Shown here in pieces: positions 27,189 to 35,376 of a DNA stretch of 64,000 nt; the first letter of the stretch is position 1; each line of letters opens with the position of its first letter. The translations under genes were made by a program, and so were the position numbers. A model generated the notes under the pieces. It was given only the letters and a program-made list of their open reading frames with translations, was not told where the DNA came from and did no database searches. The DNA is from Actinomycetes bacterium (GTDB lineage Bacteria; Auribacterota; JAJCYG01): NCBI GenBank assembly GCA_029263055.1, contig JAJCYG010000041.1:1-64000 (forward strand), written 5' to 3'.

Positions 27189-28125
27189 GATTGCGCAACA
27201 TTAATTCTTTTGGATTGGGATTTAAATAGATTTGACGTGATAAATATTCTTGATTGTATTTATTTACATAATGACGAATTAAAGTTATCGGTACAATCAG
27301 AGGAACTAGTTTCTTGTGATAGTCATTTATAACATCTAGAAGTTCTTTTTTTTCATTTTGGTCTAAATCGTTTTTAAAATATCCAAGCATATGTTGAAGT
27401 ATGTTGACATTTTTTTTCACGGTTGACTTGATGCAGAGTGACTCCATGAAGTTTTCGCTATACATTGATTTTAATTTAGGTGTTGGAATTTTTTTTGAAT
27501 CAGCAACAACTCTTCCTAGAATTTTGTAATGTTTTTGACTGTGTGCCATTAATAAATATTTGTGTTCTGTGTGAAACTCGATCAGTGCATGCTTAGAGAA
27601 ATTTTTGAGTAGTTGTTTTAATCGATAAAAGCTAAACACACGAACAATAAAGTTTTCTCGAATCCCTGCATCATTAAGGCGGCCTTCTTCTTCAATTGGA
27701 AGTAAAGGGAATTGCTCTATTAGACTTTTGGCAAAAAGACCGACTGAATTAGCTGATTTGCGTTTTCCGTCAGGACTGTATAAAGGAACTCTTTCCATTC
27801 CGCATGATGGTGAGCCTTTCTTTAAAATGTATCCACAAAGATCTTCTTTAGAAAATGAAGTCACACGTTTTTTTGTGTATTGATTCATTTTTTTAGTCCA
27901 GTCTTTGTTTGACTTGGTTCCTAACATTAGAGGGGAGTGTTCATTGCCGACTAATCGGACAGGTTCTCTCGGAATTCCCATCCCGATATCAGCTTCAGGA
28001 CAACAAGGTATCCACTTAAAGAATTGTCCAAGCACTTGCTGAACATAATCATCTTTTTTGTGATCCCCGTTCCAGCGAACTTTTTCTCCTAAAAGGCAAC
28101 TACTAGCTCCTACGTTAATCTTCAT
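27181..28125 (-). CDS. DUF523-DUF1722 (YbgA-like) protein
   Basis: A 314-residue two-domain protein. The DUF523 part (about residues 1-145) has its cysteine motifs ASSCLLG, CCPEAD and KGSPSCGMERV, which could bind a metal. The DUF1722 part (about 180-310) starts with HTEHKYLLMAHSQKHYKILGR. In many bacteria this protein sits beside photolyase, SDR-DUF2867 and TspO genes in light- or B12/LitR-controlled cassettes; recent assignments for family members are not needed to see that the neighbours here match that setting. ATG 28125 has a weak ribosome-binding site (GGAATGAG). Confidence 0.85.
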   Translation of the reverse strand: MKINVGASSCLLGEKVRWNGDHKKDDYVQQVLGQFFKWIPCCPEADIGMGIPREPVRLVGNEHSPLMLGTKSNKDWTKKMNQYTKKRVTSFSKEDLCGYILKKGSPSCGMERVPLYSPDGKRKSANSVGLFAKSLIEQFPLLPIEEEGRLNDAGIRENFIVRVFSFYRLKQLLKNFSKHALIEFHTEHKYLLMAHSQKHYKILGRVVADSKKIPTPKLKSMYSENFMESLCIKSTVKKNVNILQHMLGYFKNDLDQNEKKELLDVINDYHKKLVPLIVPITLIRHYVNKYNQEYLSRQIYLNPNPKELMLRNHV

Positions 28126-28154
28126 AATGGCTCATTCCAATATAATTTATTTTA

Positions 28155-28262
28155 TCAGTTTAAATAGGTAATAGTTAGTTGAAGAACAGTGGCAAAAAAG
28201 AGCCAAGCAGGGGGAGACCAGACCGTTTTGATTAGTTGTGAATACCACTCAGCCATATCCAT
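28155..28262 (-). pseudogene. TspO/MBR-like N-terminal remnant (35 codons)
   Basis: A short frame from ATG 28262 encodes a 35-residue peptide: EWYSQLIKTVWSPPAWLF (residues 5-22) then a hydrophobic stretch to TYLN and a TGA. The W-Y-x-x-L-x-K-x-x-W-x-P-P-x-W-x-F pattern is the signature of the first helix of tryptophan-rich TspO/MBR proteins, which are about 155 residues. The rest of such a gene is absent. It sits 29 nt before the DUF523 gene, as expected for a cassette that once held TspO. Could instead be a real small membrane peptide. Confidence 0.45.
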
Positions 28263-28380
28263 CTTTTAATTCTATACTGGACATAAGTATTTGTGCCACA
28301 TATTAATACAAATCAACTTTCTTCTTCAACCAACCCTTACCTCACTTGCTATTTTATTCCCACCCATGCATAATTAATCC

Positions 28381-28514
28381 TTCGCAAGTCCTCACAAATA
28401 ATTAAAAAAAATTCTTTTGGGGGAGCAGCGTTCGCCAGAAGACGAATTCGTCCTTCGGCGAAAACGAACAAAGTGAGTGTAGCGTTGAGGGGGAATCGCA
28501 GATTCCCCCTCAAG
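28381..28514 (+). repeat. ~135-bp structured direct repeat, copy 2
   Basis: Second copy of the repeat at 25116-25250, same orientation, same two hairpins. It ends 47 nt before tRNA-Arg and its terminal GAGGGGGAATC stem-loop is intact. The two copies bracket the glycosylase, SDR-DUF2867, DUF523/DUF1722 and TspO-like genes. Confidence 0.85.
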
Positions 28515-28561
28515 GAGGTAATCTGCGACTTTGGCCGGAGGCCGGAGGAGCGATTGCCGAC

Positions 28562-28635
<74 letters not shown>

Positions 28636-28645
28636 AGTTTTATAA

Positions 28646-30100
28646 TTATAAAGATGTGGTTGTTTGTGTTGAGGTTGGTTTTTTTGTGGGATGGGTTGAG
28701 TCTGTGATTTGAATTTGAATATTAAAATTGGGGCTGATAGGGAAGGTGTTATTGTTGTTTGAAAATAGCTTTTTTAAGTTTTCAGGAAGAGCGTTAAAAG
28801 AGAGTGTTAATGTTTGTTGGTTTGAGTTATTTGAAAAATAGAAGTTGTTAAATTGAGATAAAGGGAAGCTTCCTTTATAAAGGTTTTGTGTTGTTTTTCC
28901 ACGCCAAAAAAGACCATTCGGATCAAATTTTAATAAGACAGTAATCAAACCTCCTTCAATAATAAAATTAAAACGGTAGTTGTCTGTACTGATTAAACGA
29001 AAGCCTAAGCGTTTTTGTTTGCGGTCTAAGGCAATTGTAAAGGCTTCATCCCGTTCTAAAGTATGTTCAATTCGAATGTAACGATCGTTTAAAATAAACC
29101 GGTTATAAAGTCGAAACAGTATCCCTTCAACAAAACCGAGTTCAGGACTGAATTTGGATAGGAGTTGTTCGACAAGAAAGGGAGACGATTCTAAACTCGG
29201 AAGCAGTGATTGGAGTTGGCTTGGGTCTAAAATGCTCTCTTTAGAATTGAATTCAAAATCAGGTAGGGAGTTTAACCAACTTGTTTTTTTGGCATCAGCG
29301 CGACTATACCTATCAACTAGCTCTCTTAGTAACATCTCATAGTTGGGATGCTGAATAGAGATGTCTCCATCTTTAAGTTGGTAATAACTTAAGTGGGGAA
29401 TATAAGTTGCGGCATCTAATGTGTGGTAAATCGTGTAGAGTTCAAAAAAATCAGCGGTATTCATTTGTGCGAATCGCGCTCGTGCTTGTATCCCATTTGA
29501 AAGGACTTTAGGATCGGCTCTTCCTCGAATCATTTTTCCAATAGAAGCTCCATCACCAAATTCTTTCCGTGAATCAATGATGGCAATGGCGAGTTGTTTA
29601 ATTTCATCAGGAACATTCCATTGTGGAAAAAGACGTTCAATAATTTCAAGCGTATATTGATGTTGTTTTCTTCTTTCTCCTTGAATGAGTGCTTTGCCTT
29701 TACCTGCATCATGGACCGCTAAAATAAAACGGAACCATGGAATAAGTCGACTATCAATATTGGCAATCCGTTTTTCTAATTTCGGAAAAAGAAGGAGTCC
29801 GCCTAAAACCATTTGGTGGTGTTCACGTAAATTGATTTCTATGACTTCTATTGTTTTGTGATTTTGCTGTTTGAAGCATGCTTCAACTTCAGGGTCTTGT
29901 TCCATAAAGGTGAGGATTTGATTGATTGAAGCTAAGGAGAGTTCTTGGCTTAAATAAAAGAAAAGGTTTTGAGATTGCGTTAGAGAGCTTGATTGGCTGA
30001 GAGTGGTGCTAGAAAAAGGTGGGAAGGGTGTTGAAGAAGGAAGGGAGATGGAGATTGATAAAATGAGCAATAAGTTTGATTTTAGTAGAACATCTTTCAT
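28646..30100 (-). CDS. Exported HD-domain protein, unknown function
   Basis: A 484-residue protein with an N-terminal hydrophobic segment (about residues 8-22) that looks like a signal peptide or anchor. An HD-like phosphohydrolase core covers about 85-240: REHHQMVLGGLL near 92, the HDAGKG metal motif at 128-133, HQYTLEIIERLF near 148. The C-terminal 200 residues (about 280-470) are beta-rich and unrecognised. HD domains in the periplasm are unusual, so the segment may be an anchor with the bulk in the cytoplasm. The start has GAAGGG upstream and a good promoter at 30128-30156. I know no function. Confidence 0.7.
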   Translation of the reverse strand: MKDVLLKSNLLLILSISISLPSSTPFPPFSSTTLSQSSSLTQSQNLFFYLSQELSLASINQILTFMEQDPEVEACFKQQNHKTIEVIEINLREHHQMVLGGLLLFPKLEKRIANIDSRLIPWFRFILAVHDAGKGKALIQGERRKQHQYTLEIIERLFPQWNVPDEIKQLAIAIIDSRKEFGDGASIGKMIRGRADPKVLSNGIQARARFAQMNTADFFELYTIYHTLDAATYIPHLSYYQLKDGDISIQHPNYEMLLRELVDRYSRADAKKTSWLNSLPDFEFNSKESILDPSQLQSLLPSLESSPFLVEQLLSKFSPELGFVEGILFRLYNRFILNDRYIRIEHTLERDEAFTIALDRKQKRLGFRLISTDNYRFNFIIEGGLITVLLKFDPNGLFWRGKTTQNLYKGSFPLSQFNNFYFSNNSNQQTLTLSFNALPENLKKLFSNNNNTFPISPNFNIQIQITDSTHPTKKPTSTQTTTSL

Positions 30101-30127
30101 TGATAGCCCTTCTTTAATTAAGGTAAA

Positions 30128-30156
30128 AGGATAACATCTATCTTGTTGTTGTTCAA
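30128..30156 (-). promoter_or_regulatory. Promoter of the HD-domain gene
   Basis: On the minus strand TTGAAC (30151-30156), a 17-bp spacer and TATCCT (30128-30133), preceded by TGT as an extended -10. Predicted start of transcription is about 20 nt before ATG 30100. Confidence 0.55.
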
Positions 30157-30358
30157 TTAATTGGGTAAATAGGGTTTGATTTCAGAATAGTCTTATGCTT
30201 AAAAGTGTGCAAAAGTCTCTTTTTTTTATTGACGATTCTTCATAAATATAACAAGATGTAGTGTATATACACCAATTGACTACTGTTTCTAGTAGTATTT
30301 TTAATGTTATTTTTTAATCATTGTTGTACCAGATGTTTGCAAATAAGGAGAATCGCAA

Positions 30359-31708
30359 ATGAAATTCAAAAAGGGAATGATGTTAATCAGTGCACTTATT
30401 CTCTCCTGGTCATCAGCAGCATTGGCAGAAGTTCAAAATGTCAAAGTTGGGGGAGAGCTTCGAACACGTGCTAATTGGTCTAAAAACATTCAAGGCCTTG
30501 GAAATAATAATACTGTTTTACCTGTTGTTGCGCGGGGAGTTGTTTTTCCTGCTGGAGCGATTGCTGCAGCCACTGCTGCTAGTACATCAACAACAGGTGC
30601 TAATACGACAACTGTGAAACCATCTGAAGATGATTTTGGTTTTATTGAAACTCGGATTCAAGTTTTTGTGGAGTCTGATTTAACAGACAATGTGTTTGCA
30701 CGTGTTACTTTAGAAGCTGAAGACTTCTGGGGTGATTTTGAAGCAGCGCCTACCGGCACGAGTTTTACTGAAGACCGCGACTTTGATGTTGGGGTGGCTG
30801 AAGCTTATGCTGAGTTAAGCGAACTTTATTATTCGCCATTAAGTGTCAAAGTTGGACGTCAGTACATGAACTTTGGTCGTGGTTTTATGGTGAGCGATAA
30901 AGAACATGAGCAACGTTTTGATGCGGTGCGTGCAACATTTGATTTTTACCCAATCACCGTCGACGCATGGTACTCCAAAGTAAGTGAAACACTCTCACTT
31001 GATAGAGACCGTGACTTCTGGGGTGTGAACACTTCTTATGCTGGAGATAACTGGACAGCTGAAGCGTATGTGATGGGACTTCAAGACAAAACTATAACAG
31101 GAATTGAACCAGTTGCTATTGGATTGCGTGGTGACATTGCGCCAATGGAAGGGTTGAATACCTGGGGTGAGTTTGTTTATGAAGATGGCACTTTAGGAAC
31201 GCATGACTTAAACGCATTTGCACTTCAATTAGGTGCAAGTTATCAATGCGCTGATTCACCTTGGGCACCTGAGTTTCATGTTGAGTGGACTTATGCTTCC
31301 GGTGATAAAAGCTTTGATGATGCGTTTGTGCAATTCTTTGAATACAACTACTATGGTTATGTGTTTAGCCCTGTACTCACAAACCTTCATATCTTGAACG
31401 CTGGTATGAATCTTTATCCAACAGAAAATGTTCGTGCCTTTGTTGATTTTTATTGGTATCAACAAGATGAAGAGCTTGCCCAAATCTTAGGCGATCCTTT
31501 CCAAGATAACGGGGGAGTTAGCGTGGCCACAAATGGTGCTGATGATGAGCTCGGAGTTGAAATTGATTTCGGAGTTGATTATCAATACACTGAAGATGTT
31601 GCCACTCAGTTGTACGCTGGTTGGTTTCTTCCTGGTGACGCCTACAAAGGTGTGACATCAGAAAATACCGCATTTGAAATCCGTGGTGAGTTGTTGGTGA
31701 ACTTCTAA
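30359..31708 (+). CDS. Outer-membrane porin, alginate-export-like
   Basis: A 449-residue protein with a classic signal peptide (positions 1-23, cut after ALA) and then alternating beta-strand sequence to the C-terminal phenylalanine (ELLVNF), the mark of an outer-membrane barrel. The mature start VKVGGELRTRANW and motifs such as LSELYYSPLSVKVGRQYMNFGRGFM resemble the alginate-export/AlgE-like porin family. It would let solutes cross the outer membrane; its substrate is unknown. Residues about 55-90 are Ala/Thr-rich and low-complexity, perhaps a loop. Ribosome-binding site AAGGAGA; a strong terminator follows the stop. Confidence 0.82.
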   Translation: MKFKKGMMLISALILSWSSAALAEVQNVKVGGELRTRANWSKNIQGLGNNNTVLPVVARGVVFPAGAIAAATAASTSTTGANTTTVKPSEDDFGFIETRIQVFVESDLTDNVFARVTLEAEDFWGDFEAAPTGTSFTEDRDFDVGVAEAYAELSELYYSPLSVKVGRQYMNFGRGFMVSDKEHEQRFDAVRATFDFYPITVDAWYSKVSETLSLDRDRDFWGVNTSYAGDNWTAEAYVMGLQDKTITGIEPVAIGLRGDIAPMEGLNTWGEFVYEDGTLGTHDLNAFALQLGASYQCADSPWAPEFHVEWTYASGDKSFDDAFVQFFEYNYYGYVFSPVLTNLHILNAGMNLYPTENVRAFVDFYWYQQDEELAQILGDPFQDNGGVSVATNGADDELGVEIDFGVDYQYTEDVATQLYAGWFLPGDAYKGVTSENTAFEIRGELLVNF

Positions 31709-31729
31709 TTAGTAAATTGCGATTCTCTG

Positions 31730-31762
31730 AAAGGCGGTTCCTGAAAAGGAGCCGCCTTTTTT
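31730..31762 (+). terminator. Rho-independent terminator after the porin
   Basis: AAAGGCGGTTCC (31730-31741) pairs with GGAGCCGCCTTT (31748-31759), one G-T pair, 6-nt loop, followed by a run of T. It lies 21 nt after the porin stop codon. Confidence 0.9.
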
Positions 31763-31811
31763 GTTGCCTAAGAATATTGAGAGAAAAGAGAGATTATGAG
31801 AGAATATCGCC

Positions 31812-32186
31812 ATGATTAAGTTAATGAGCCTTATTATAGGCGGCACTTTAGGGACTCTGGCTCGTTATGGAATGGCTGGAGCCTCAGCCCGTTTGCTAGG
31901 AAATAATTTTCCTTATGGAACGTTTATTGTTAATTTGACAGGGTGCTTTTTGATTGGTCTGTTTGTGGTCTTGGCTGACACAAAGCTTTCGTTAGGACCG
32001 AATACACGTTTGTTATTAATGGTCGGCTTTTGTGGGGCGTTTACCACATTTTCTACTTTTATATTAGAGAGTGCCAATTTGATTCGGGACGGAGAAACAT
32101 TGCGGGCTCTGATCAATGTTATTGGAAGTGTAATTTTAGGTTTTATTTGTTTTAGAATTGGAATATTAGCGGGAGAGGCAATATGA
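31812..32186 (+). CDS. crcB: Fluoride channel FluC/CrcB
   Basis: A 124-residue, four-helix membrane protein with the FluC motifs GGTLGTLARYG (about 10-20), GTFIVNLTGCFLIG (about 36-49, including the channel Asn) and GFCGAFTTFSTF (about 73-84, carrying the Phe box and Na site). Two copies form a fluoride-exporting channel in antiparallel orientation. No fluoride riboswitch is visible in the 49 nt upstream. It overlaps arsC by 4 nt (ATGA), an anion-resistance pair. Confidence 0.95.
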   Translation: MIKLMSLIIGGTLGTLARYGMAGASARLLGNNFPYGTFIVNLTGCFLIGLFVVLADTKLSLGPNTRLLLMVGFCGAFTTFSTFILESANLIRDGETLRALINVIGSVILGFICFRIGILAGEAI

Positions 32187-32587
32187 AAAAAGTTTTATTT
32201 TTATGCACAGGTAATTCGTGTCGTAGCATGATGGCTGAAGGTTTTTTACGTGAATTTGGAAATGGATCCTTTGAGTCCTTGAGTGCAGGAACTTTTCCAA
32301 AAGAGCAGACCCATCCTTTAGCTGTTAAAGCGATGCAAGAAAAGAACATTGATATCTCTTCTCAAACTCCTAAAAATGTGGATGAATTCTTGAATCAAGA
32401 AATTGATTCAGTGGTTACAGTCTGTGACAATGCTAAAGAATCATGTCCAACATTTAGTCACGCCAATGAACTGATTACATGGAGTTTTGAAGATCCAGCA
32501 GATGCCACAGGCTCTGAAGAAGAGCAGATGGTTCTCTTTAGAAAAATCCGAGATCAAATCGAAGAAAAAATTAAGACCCTCTTATAA
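32183..32587 (+). CDS. arsC: Arsenate reductase, thioredoxin-coupled (LMW-PTP fold)
   Basis: The 134-residue protein has the P-loop CTGNSCRS with Cys8 and Arg14, and the two redox cysteines Cys81 and Cys88 in the CDNAKESCP motif that define the thioredoxin-linked ArsC family rather than a tyrosine phosphatase. It reduces arsenate to arsenite for export. It overlaps crcB; no arsenite pump or ArsR is in the window. The start has GGGAGAGG upstream. Confidence 0.93.
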   Translation: MKKVLFLCTGNSCRSMMAEGFLREFGNGSFESLSAGTFPKEQTHPLAVKAMQEKNIDISSQTPKNVDEFLNQEIDSVVTVCDNAKESCPTFSHANELITWSFEDPADATGSEEEQMVLFRKIRDQIEEKIKTLL

Positions 32588-32589
32588 GC

Positions 32590-33177
32590 TTAATAAGCTC
32601 GAGGAGCATCTTCTGACAAGATTGTATTGATGTTTTGTCGGATCTCTTCAAATGCATCATCGGTAAGAGCAGGGCTCGCTCCTTCTAAAGGAACAGACTT
32701 TTCTAAATCAATCCATGATTTGCAGCCGCCGTAACTCTCTTTTTCAGGAAGGGTAATGGCTTCAGGCAGTTGGTACACACGCCCTAGAATTAAGTGGATA
32801 CCTTTATGTTCGCCCCAATTAAAACGCTCTGTTAAGCAATCTTCTGACCAGATTCCAAATGATTTAAATTGGTTTAGTTTTTCAAGAGTGTCTAAGAAAT
32901 GAACTTCTTTAACTTGCATATAGCCAGGAATTGAAACTTTCTTTTCTTCAGGTTTTTCATTTAATGCGGTGCTGAGGTCTTCCAAAGCAGAAGGGATAAT
33001 ATCTTTTTTCTCTTGGTGAAAATAGGTTGGAAATAAAAGAAAGTTTTCATGATCAACTGAAAATGTTTTTTTATCTTCGATAATGCCACCTTTTCGAAAA
33101 ATGACAGATTGTTTTCCGGATAAGAGAGCGTTGACAATAACAGCCCATTCTTTAAATGCAATATTAAGCTCGTTCAT
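32590..33177 (-). CDS. DUF1802 family protein
   Basis: A 195-residue soluble protein that I place in DUF1802 from AFKEWAVIVNALLSGKQSVIFRKGGI (about residues 7-32), the following HENFLLFPTYFHQ and the C-terminal YGGCKSWIDLE. The function is unknown. It overlaps the end of hpnE by 14 nt and is the last gene of the hpn operon on this strand, with AAGGAAAC as ribosome-binding site. It converges with arsC with 2 nt between the stops. Confidence 0.85.
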   Translation of the reverse strand: MNELNIAFKEWAVIVNALLSGKQSVIFRKGGIIEDKKTFSVDHENFLLFPTYFHQEKKDIIPSALEDLSTALNEKPEEKKVSIPGYMQVKEVHFLDTLEKLNQFKSFGIWSEDCLTERFNWGEHKGIHLILGRVYQLPEAITLPEKESYGGCKSWIDLEKSVPLEGASPALTDDAFEEIRQNINTILSEDAPRAY

Positions 33178-34510
33178 GAATTGTTTCCTTTTTAACTGTT
33201 TTTAAATATTCTTTAGCTGCCAATTTTCCGCTTAAAACCGCACTTTCAATTGTGGCAGGCAAACCTGTGTCGGTCCAATCTCCAGATATAAAAAAGTTAT
33301 CAATACCTGTTTTTTGCTTCAAACGATAGGATAACACATTGGGAGAGGGAGATAAAGTTGCATCTTGCTCTTTAATCACCTTGATACGCTCTATGTGTGT
33401 GGGGTCAAAATCAGCAAAAAAGAGGGTGAGTTCTTTCTGAACCATGGCCTCAATTGCTTGGTTGGGCTGTTTGATCCAATTGTGAGCCCCACTCAAAATA
33501 AGGCTATAGAGATAAGGGGCTTTTTCAGCTGTTTGCCAAATCTTTTGCCGGTTGAAAATCCATTGAATAGGAGAATCGATTAAGGCTAAAAAAGGTTTCT
33601 CTGTTAAAGGTTGTCTGAGCCAAAGGTGAATCGAAAGAATAGGAGCGCTTTCACAACGATCTAATGGATCAGTCAATTGAGGTTGCTCTGTCAGTAGCTT
33701 TCTTAATGCATGAGGAGGAAGGGCAGAGATGACTGCTTTAGGTTCTAGCTGCTCTCCATTTGTGAGTTCTAGTTGTGTCAGTTGATTCTCTGTAAACGTA
33801 ATCTTTTTAACAGAGAGACCTCTTTTAATGTCCCCGTCTCTCTCTGTTAAATAGTTTTCAGTTGCCTGGCTCGTCAGTTCACTTAATCCTGTTTGAGGGA
33901 ATATCAAACCATCAACTCCTTGCTGTTGAATAAATGCTTCATCAATCACCTTATGCATTAAGAGTGCAGCCGCATTTTTGGGATCTTCATTTAATGCTGC
34001 GTAACAGAGAGGTTCCCAAAAGAGCTGGATCATTCGCTTAGGTTGTTTTGCTTGAATAAGCCAGTCGTGAAGCGTTAAGTGAGGCTGCTTCATTTTGTGA
34101 AAAAAGAGTGGGAGCGTGACTAAGGTTTGTAGTTTGTCTTTTAATGAAAGAAAGTCAACTTTAAGAAAAGCACGCATCAGCCCCCAAAAACCTGCTTGAG
34201 GGGGGCAGTTTAACTGGTAAAAGTGATTTCCTTTAGCTAAGTACTCTACGGTTAAAGCAGGTTGTCTGAAGAGGTGTGTGTCTGTCTTAAGCTTTTTAAG
34301 CAGCGATAAGGTGTGATGATAGCATCCCATTAAAAGGTGCTGGCCGTTATCGACAATTTCTTGAGTTTGAGGATCTTGATAGGAGAGGGCACGCCCTCCT
34401 AAAATTCGTTTTTTTTCAATCAACAACACAGGGATATTGGCTTCAGCTAAAGTGGTTGCTGCTGAAATACCGGCAAATCCTCCACCTATGACAACAACTT
34501 TAGGCTTCAT
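33164..34510 (-). CDS. hpnE: Hydroxysqualene dehydroxylase HpnE
   Basis: A 448-residue FAD-dependent amine-oxidase-fold protein with the dinucleotide motif VVVIGGGFAGISAATTLA (about residues 5-22), the LLIEKKRILGGRA second segment (about 30-42) and the C-terminal FISGDWTDTGLPATIESAVLSG FAD motif (about 404-425). In the HpnCDE route it reduces hydroxysqualene to squalene. It lies 2 nt after hpnD, in the order C-D-E, which confirms the assignment. Confidence 0.94.
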   Translation of the reverse strand: MKPKVVVIGGGFAGISAATTLAEANIPVLLIEKKRILGGRALSYQDPQTQEIVDNGQHLLMGCYHHTLSLLKKLKTDTHLFRQPALTVEYLAKGNHFYQLNCPPQAGFWGLMRAFLKVDFLSLKDKLQTLVTLPLFFHKMKQPHLTLHDWLIQAKQPKRMIQLFWEPLCYAALNEDPKNAAALLMHKVIDEAFIQQQGVDGLIFPQTGLSELTSQATENYLTERDGDIKRGLSVKKITFTENQLTQLELTNGEQLEPKAVISALPPHALRKLLTEQPQLTDPLDRCESAPILSIHLWLRQPLTEKPFLALIDSPIQWIFNRQKIWQTAEKAPYLYSLILSGAHNWIKQPNQAIEAMVQKELTLFFADFDPTHIERIKVIKEQDATLSPSPNVLSYRLKQKTGIDNFFISGDWTDTGLPATIESAVLSGKLAAKEYLKTVKKETIHERA

Positions 34511-34512
34511 GA

Positions 34513-35376
34513 TTATCTTTTCCTGACTAAAGCGAAAAAACGATTTTTGGTAAAAGTGGTTAAAGCAATTTGTGCTTTTTTGTATTTGGAAAGAGTGATC
34601 CGTTTTTCAAATACAGAAAAATCTGACTGTTCAATTTCTTCTAACAGAGCGTAGTAGATGTTGCTCATAATTTGAGCGACACCCAAATTTTTCCAATCTG
34701 TGGTGAGTGAGTAGCCTTCAGCGACTCTATAAAATTCTTTAGCTCGTTCTGTTTGAAAACGCATTAATTTTAAGAAAGCTTGATTATATGTGCGGTGATG
34801 AAGGTCTCGGTCACTGTAGTCAAAAAGATGCAGGTCTTCTTGGGGAAGATAGATGCGGCCCCGTTCTAAGTCTTCATCCACATCGCGAAGAATATTCGTG
34901 AGTTGTAATGCTATGCCTAAGTTGATGGCATAAAGCTCACTCTCTTTTTCATGAGTGCCAAATATTTTTAACGCAATCAGTCCTACAACAGAGGCAACGT
35001 GATAACAGTAATCATAAAGTTCTTCAAACGTTTGATAGCGATTTTTATGCAAGTCCATTTCAACCCCTTTTAAAAGGTCGTCAAAATAGAGTGTCGGGAC
35101 TTGGTAGGATTGAATTAATTTTAACAGTTCAACGCTAATAGGATGATGTGGTTTTCCTTTTTTAAGCTGTTTTATCTCGTTGCGCCACCAGTCGATTTCT
35201 ACTTGGGCATTCATTTTATTTTGATCCACAATGTCGTCGATAACACGGCAAAAGGCATAAAGAGCTGTCATGGATTTTTTCTGTTCTTTGGATAAAAAGA
35301 GAAAAGAGAGGCTAAAGTTTGATCCACTTTGTTGAGTGATTTGTTGGACATGTTTTTCAGGATCAGGCTGAGACAT
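34513..35376 (-). CDS. hpnD: Presqualene diphosphate synthase HpnD
   Basis: A 287-residue all-helical prenyl synthase of the squalene/phytoene synthase family. The first aspartate-rich motif DDIVD is at residues 47-51, the second NILRDVDEDLERGRIYLP near 163-180. HpnD joins two farnesyl diphosphates to presqualene diphosphate. It overlaps hpnC by 14 nt. Its pairing with hpnC and hpnE separates it from phytoene synthase. Confidence 0.93.
   Translation of the reverse strand: MSQPDPEKHVQQITQQSGSNFSLSFLFLSKEQKKSMTALYAFCRVIDDIVDQNKMNAQVEIDWWRNEIKQLKKGKPHHPISVELLKLIQSYQVPTLYFDDLLKGVEMDLHKNRYQTFEELYDYCYHVASVVGLIALKIFGTHEKESELYAINLGIALQLTNILRDVDEDLERGRIYLPQEDLHLFDYSDRDLHHRTYNQAFLKLMRFQTERAKEFYRVAEGYSLTTDWKNLGVAQIMSNIYYALLEEIEQSDFSVFEKRITLSKYKKAQIALTTFTKNRFFALVRKR

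Noticed and set aside
25116..28514. Repeat copies as att sites of an integrative element at tRNA-Arg
   Set aside because: No integrase or recombinase gene lies between the repeats, and the repeat does not match the tRNA 3' end.
31763..31811. Possible fluoride riboswitch before crcB
   Set aside because: The gap is only 49 nt after a terminator and lacks the conserved GGCGATGGTGTTCGCC-like core.
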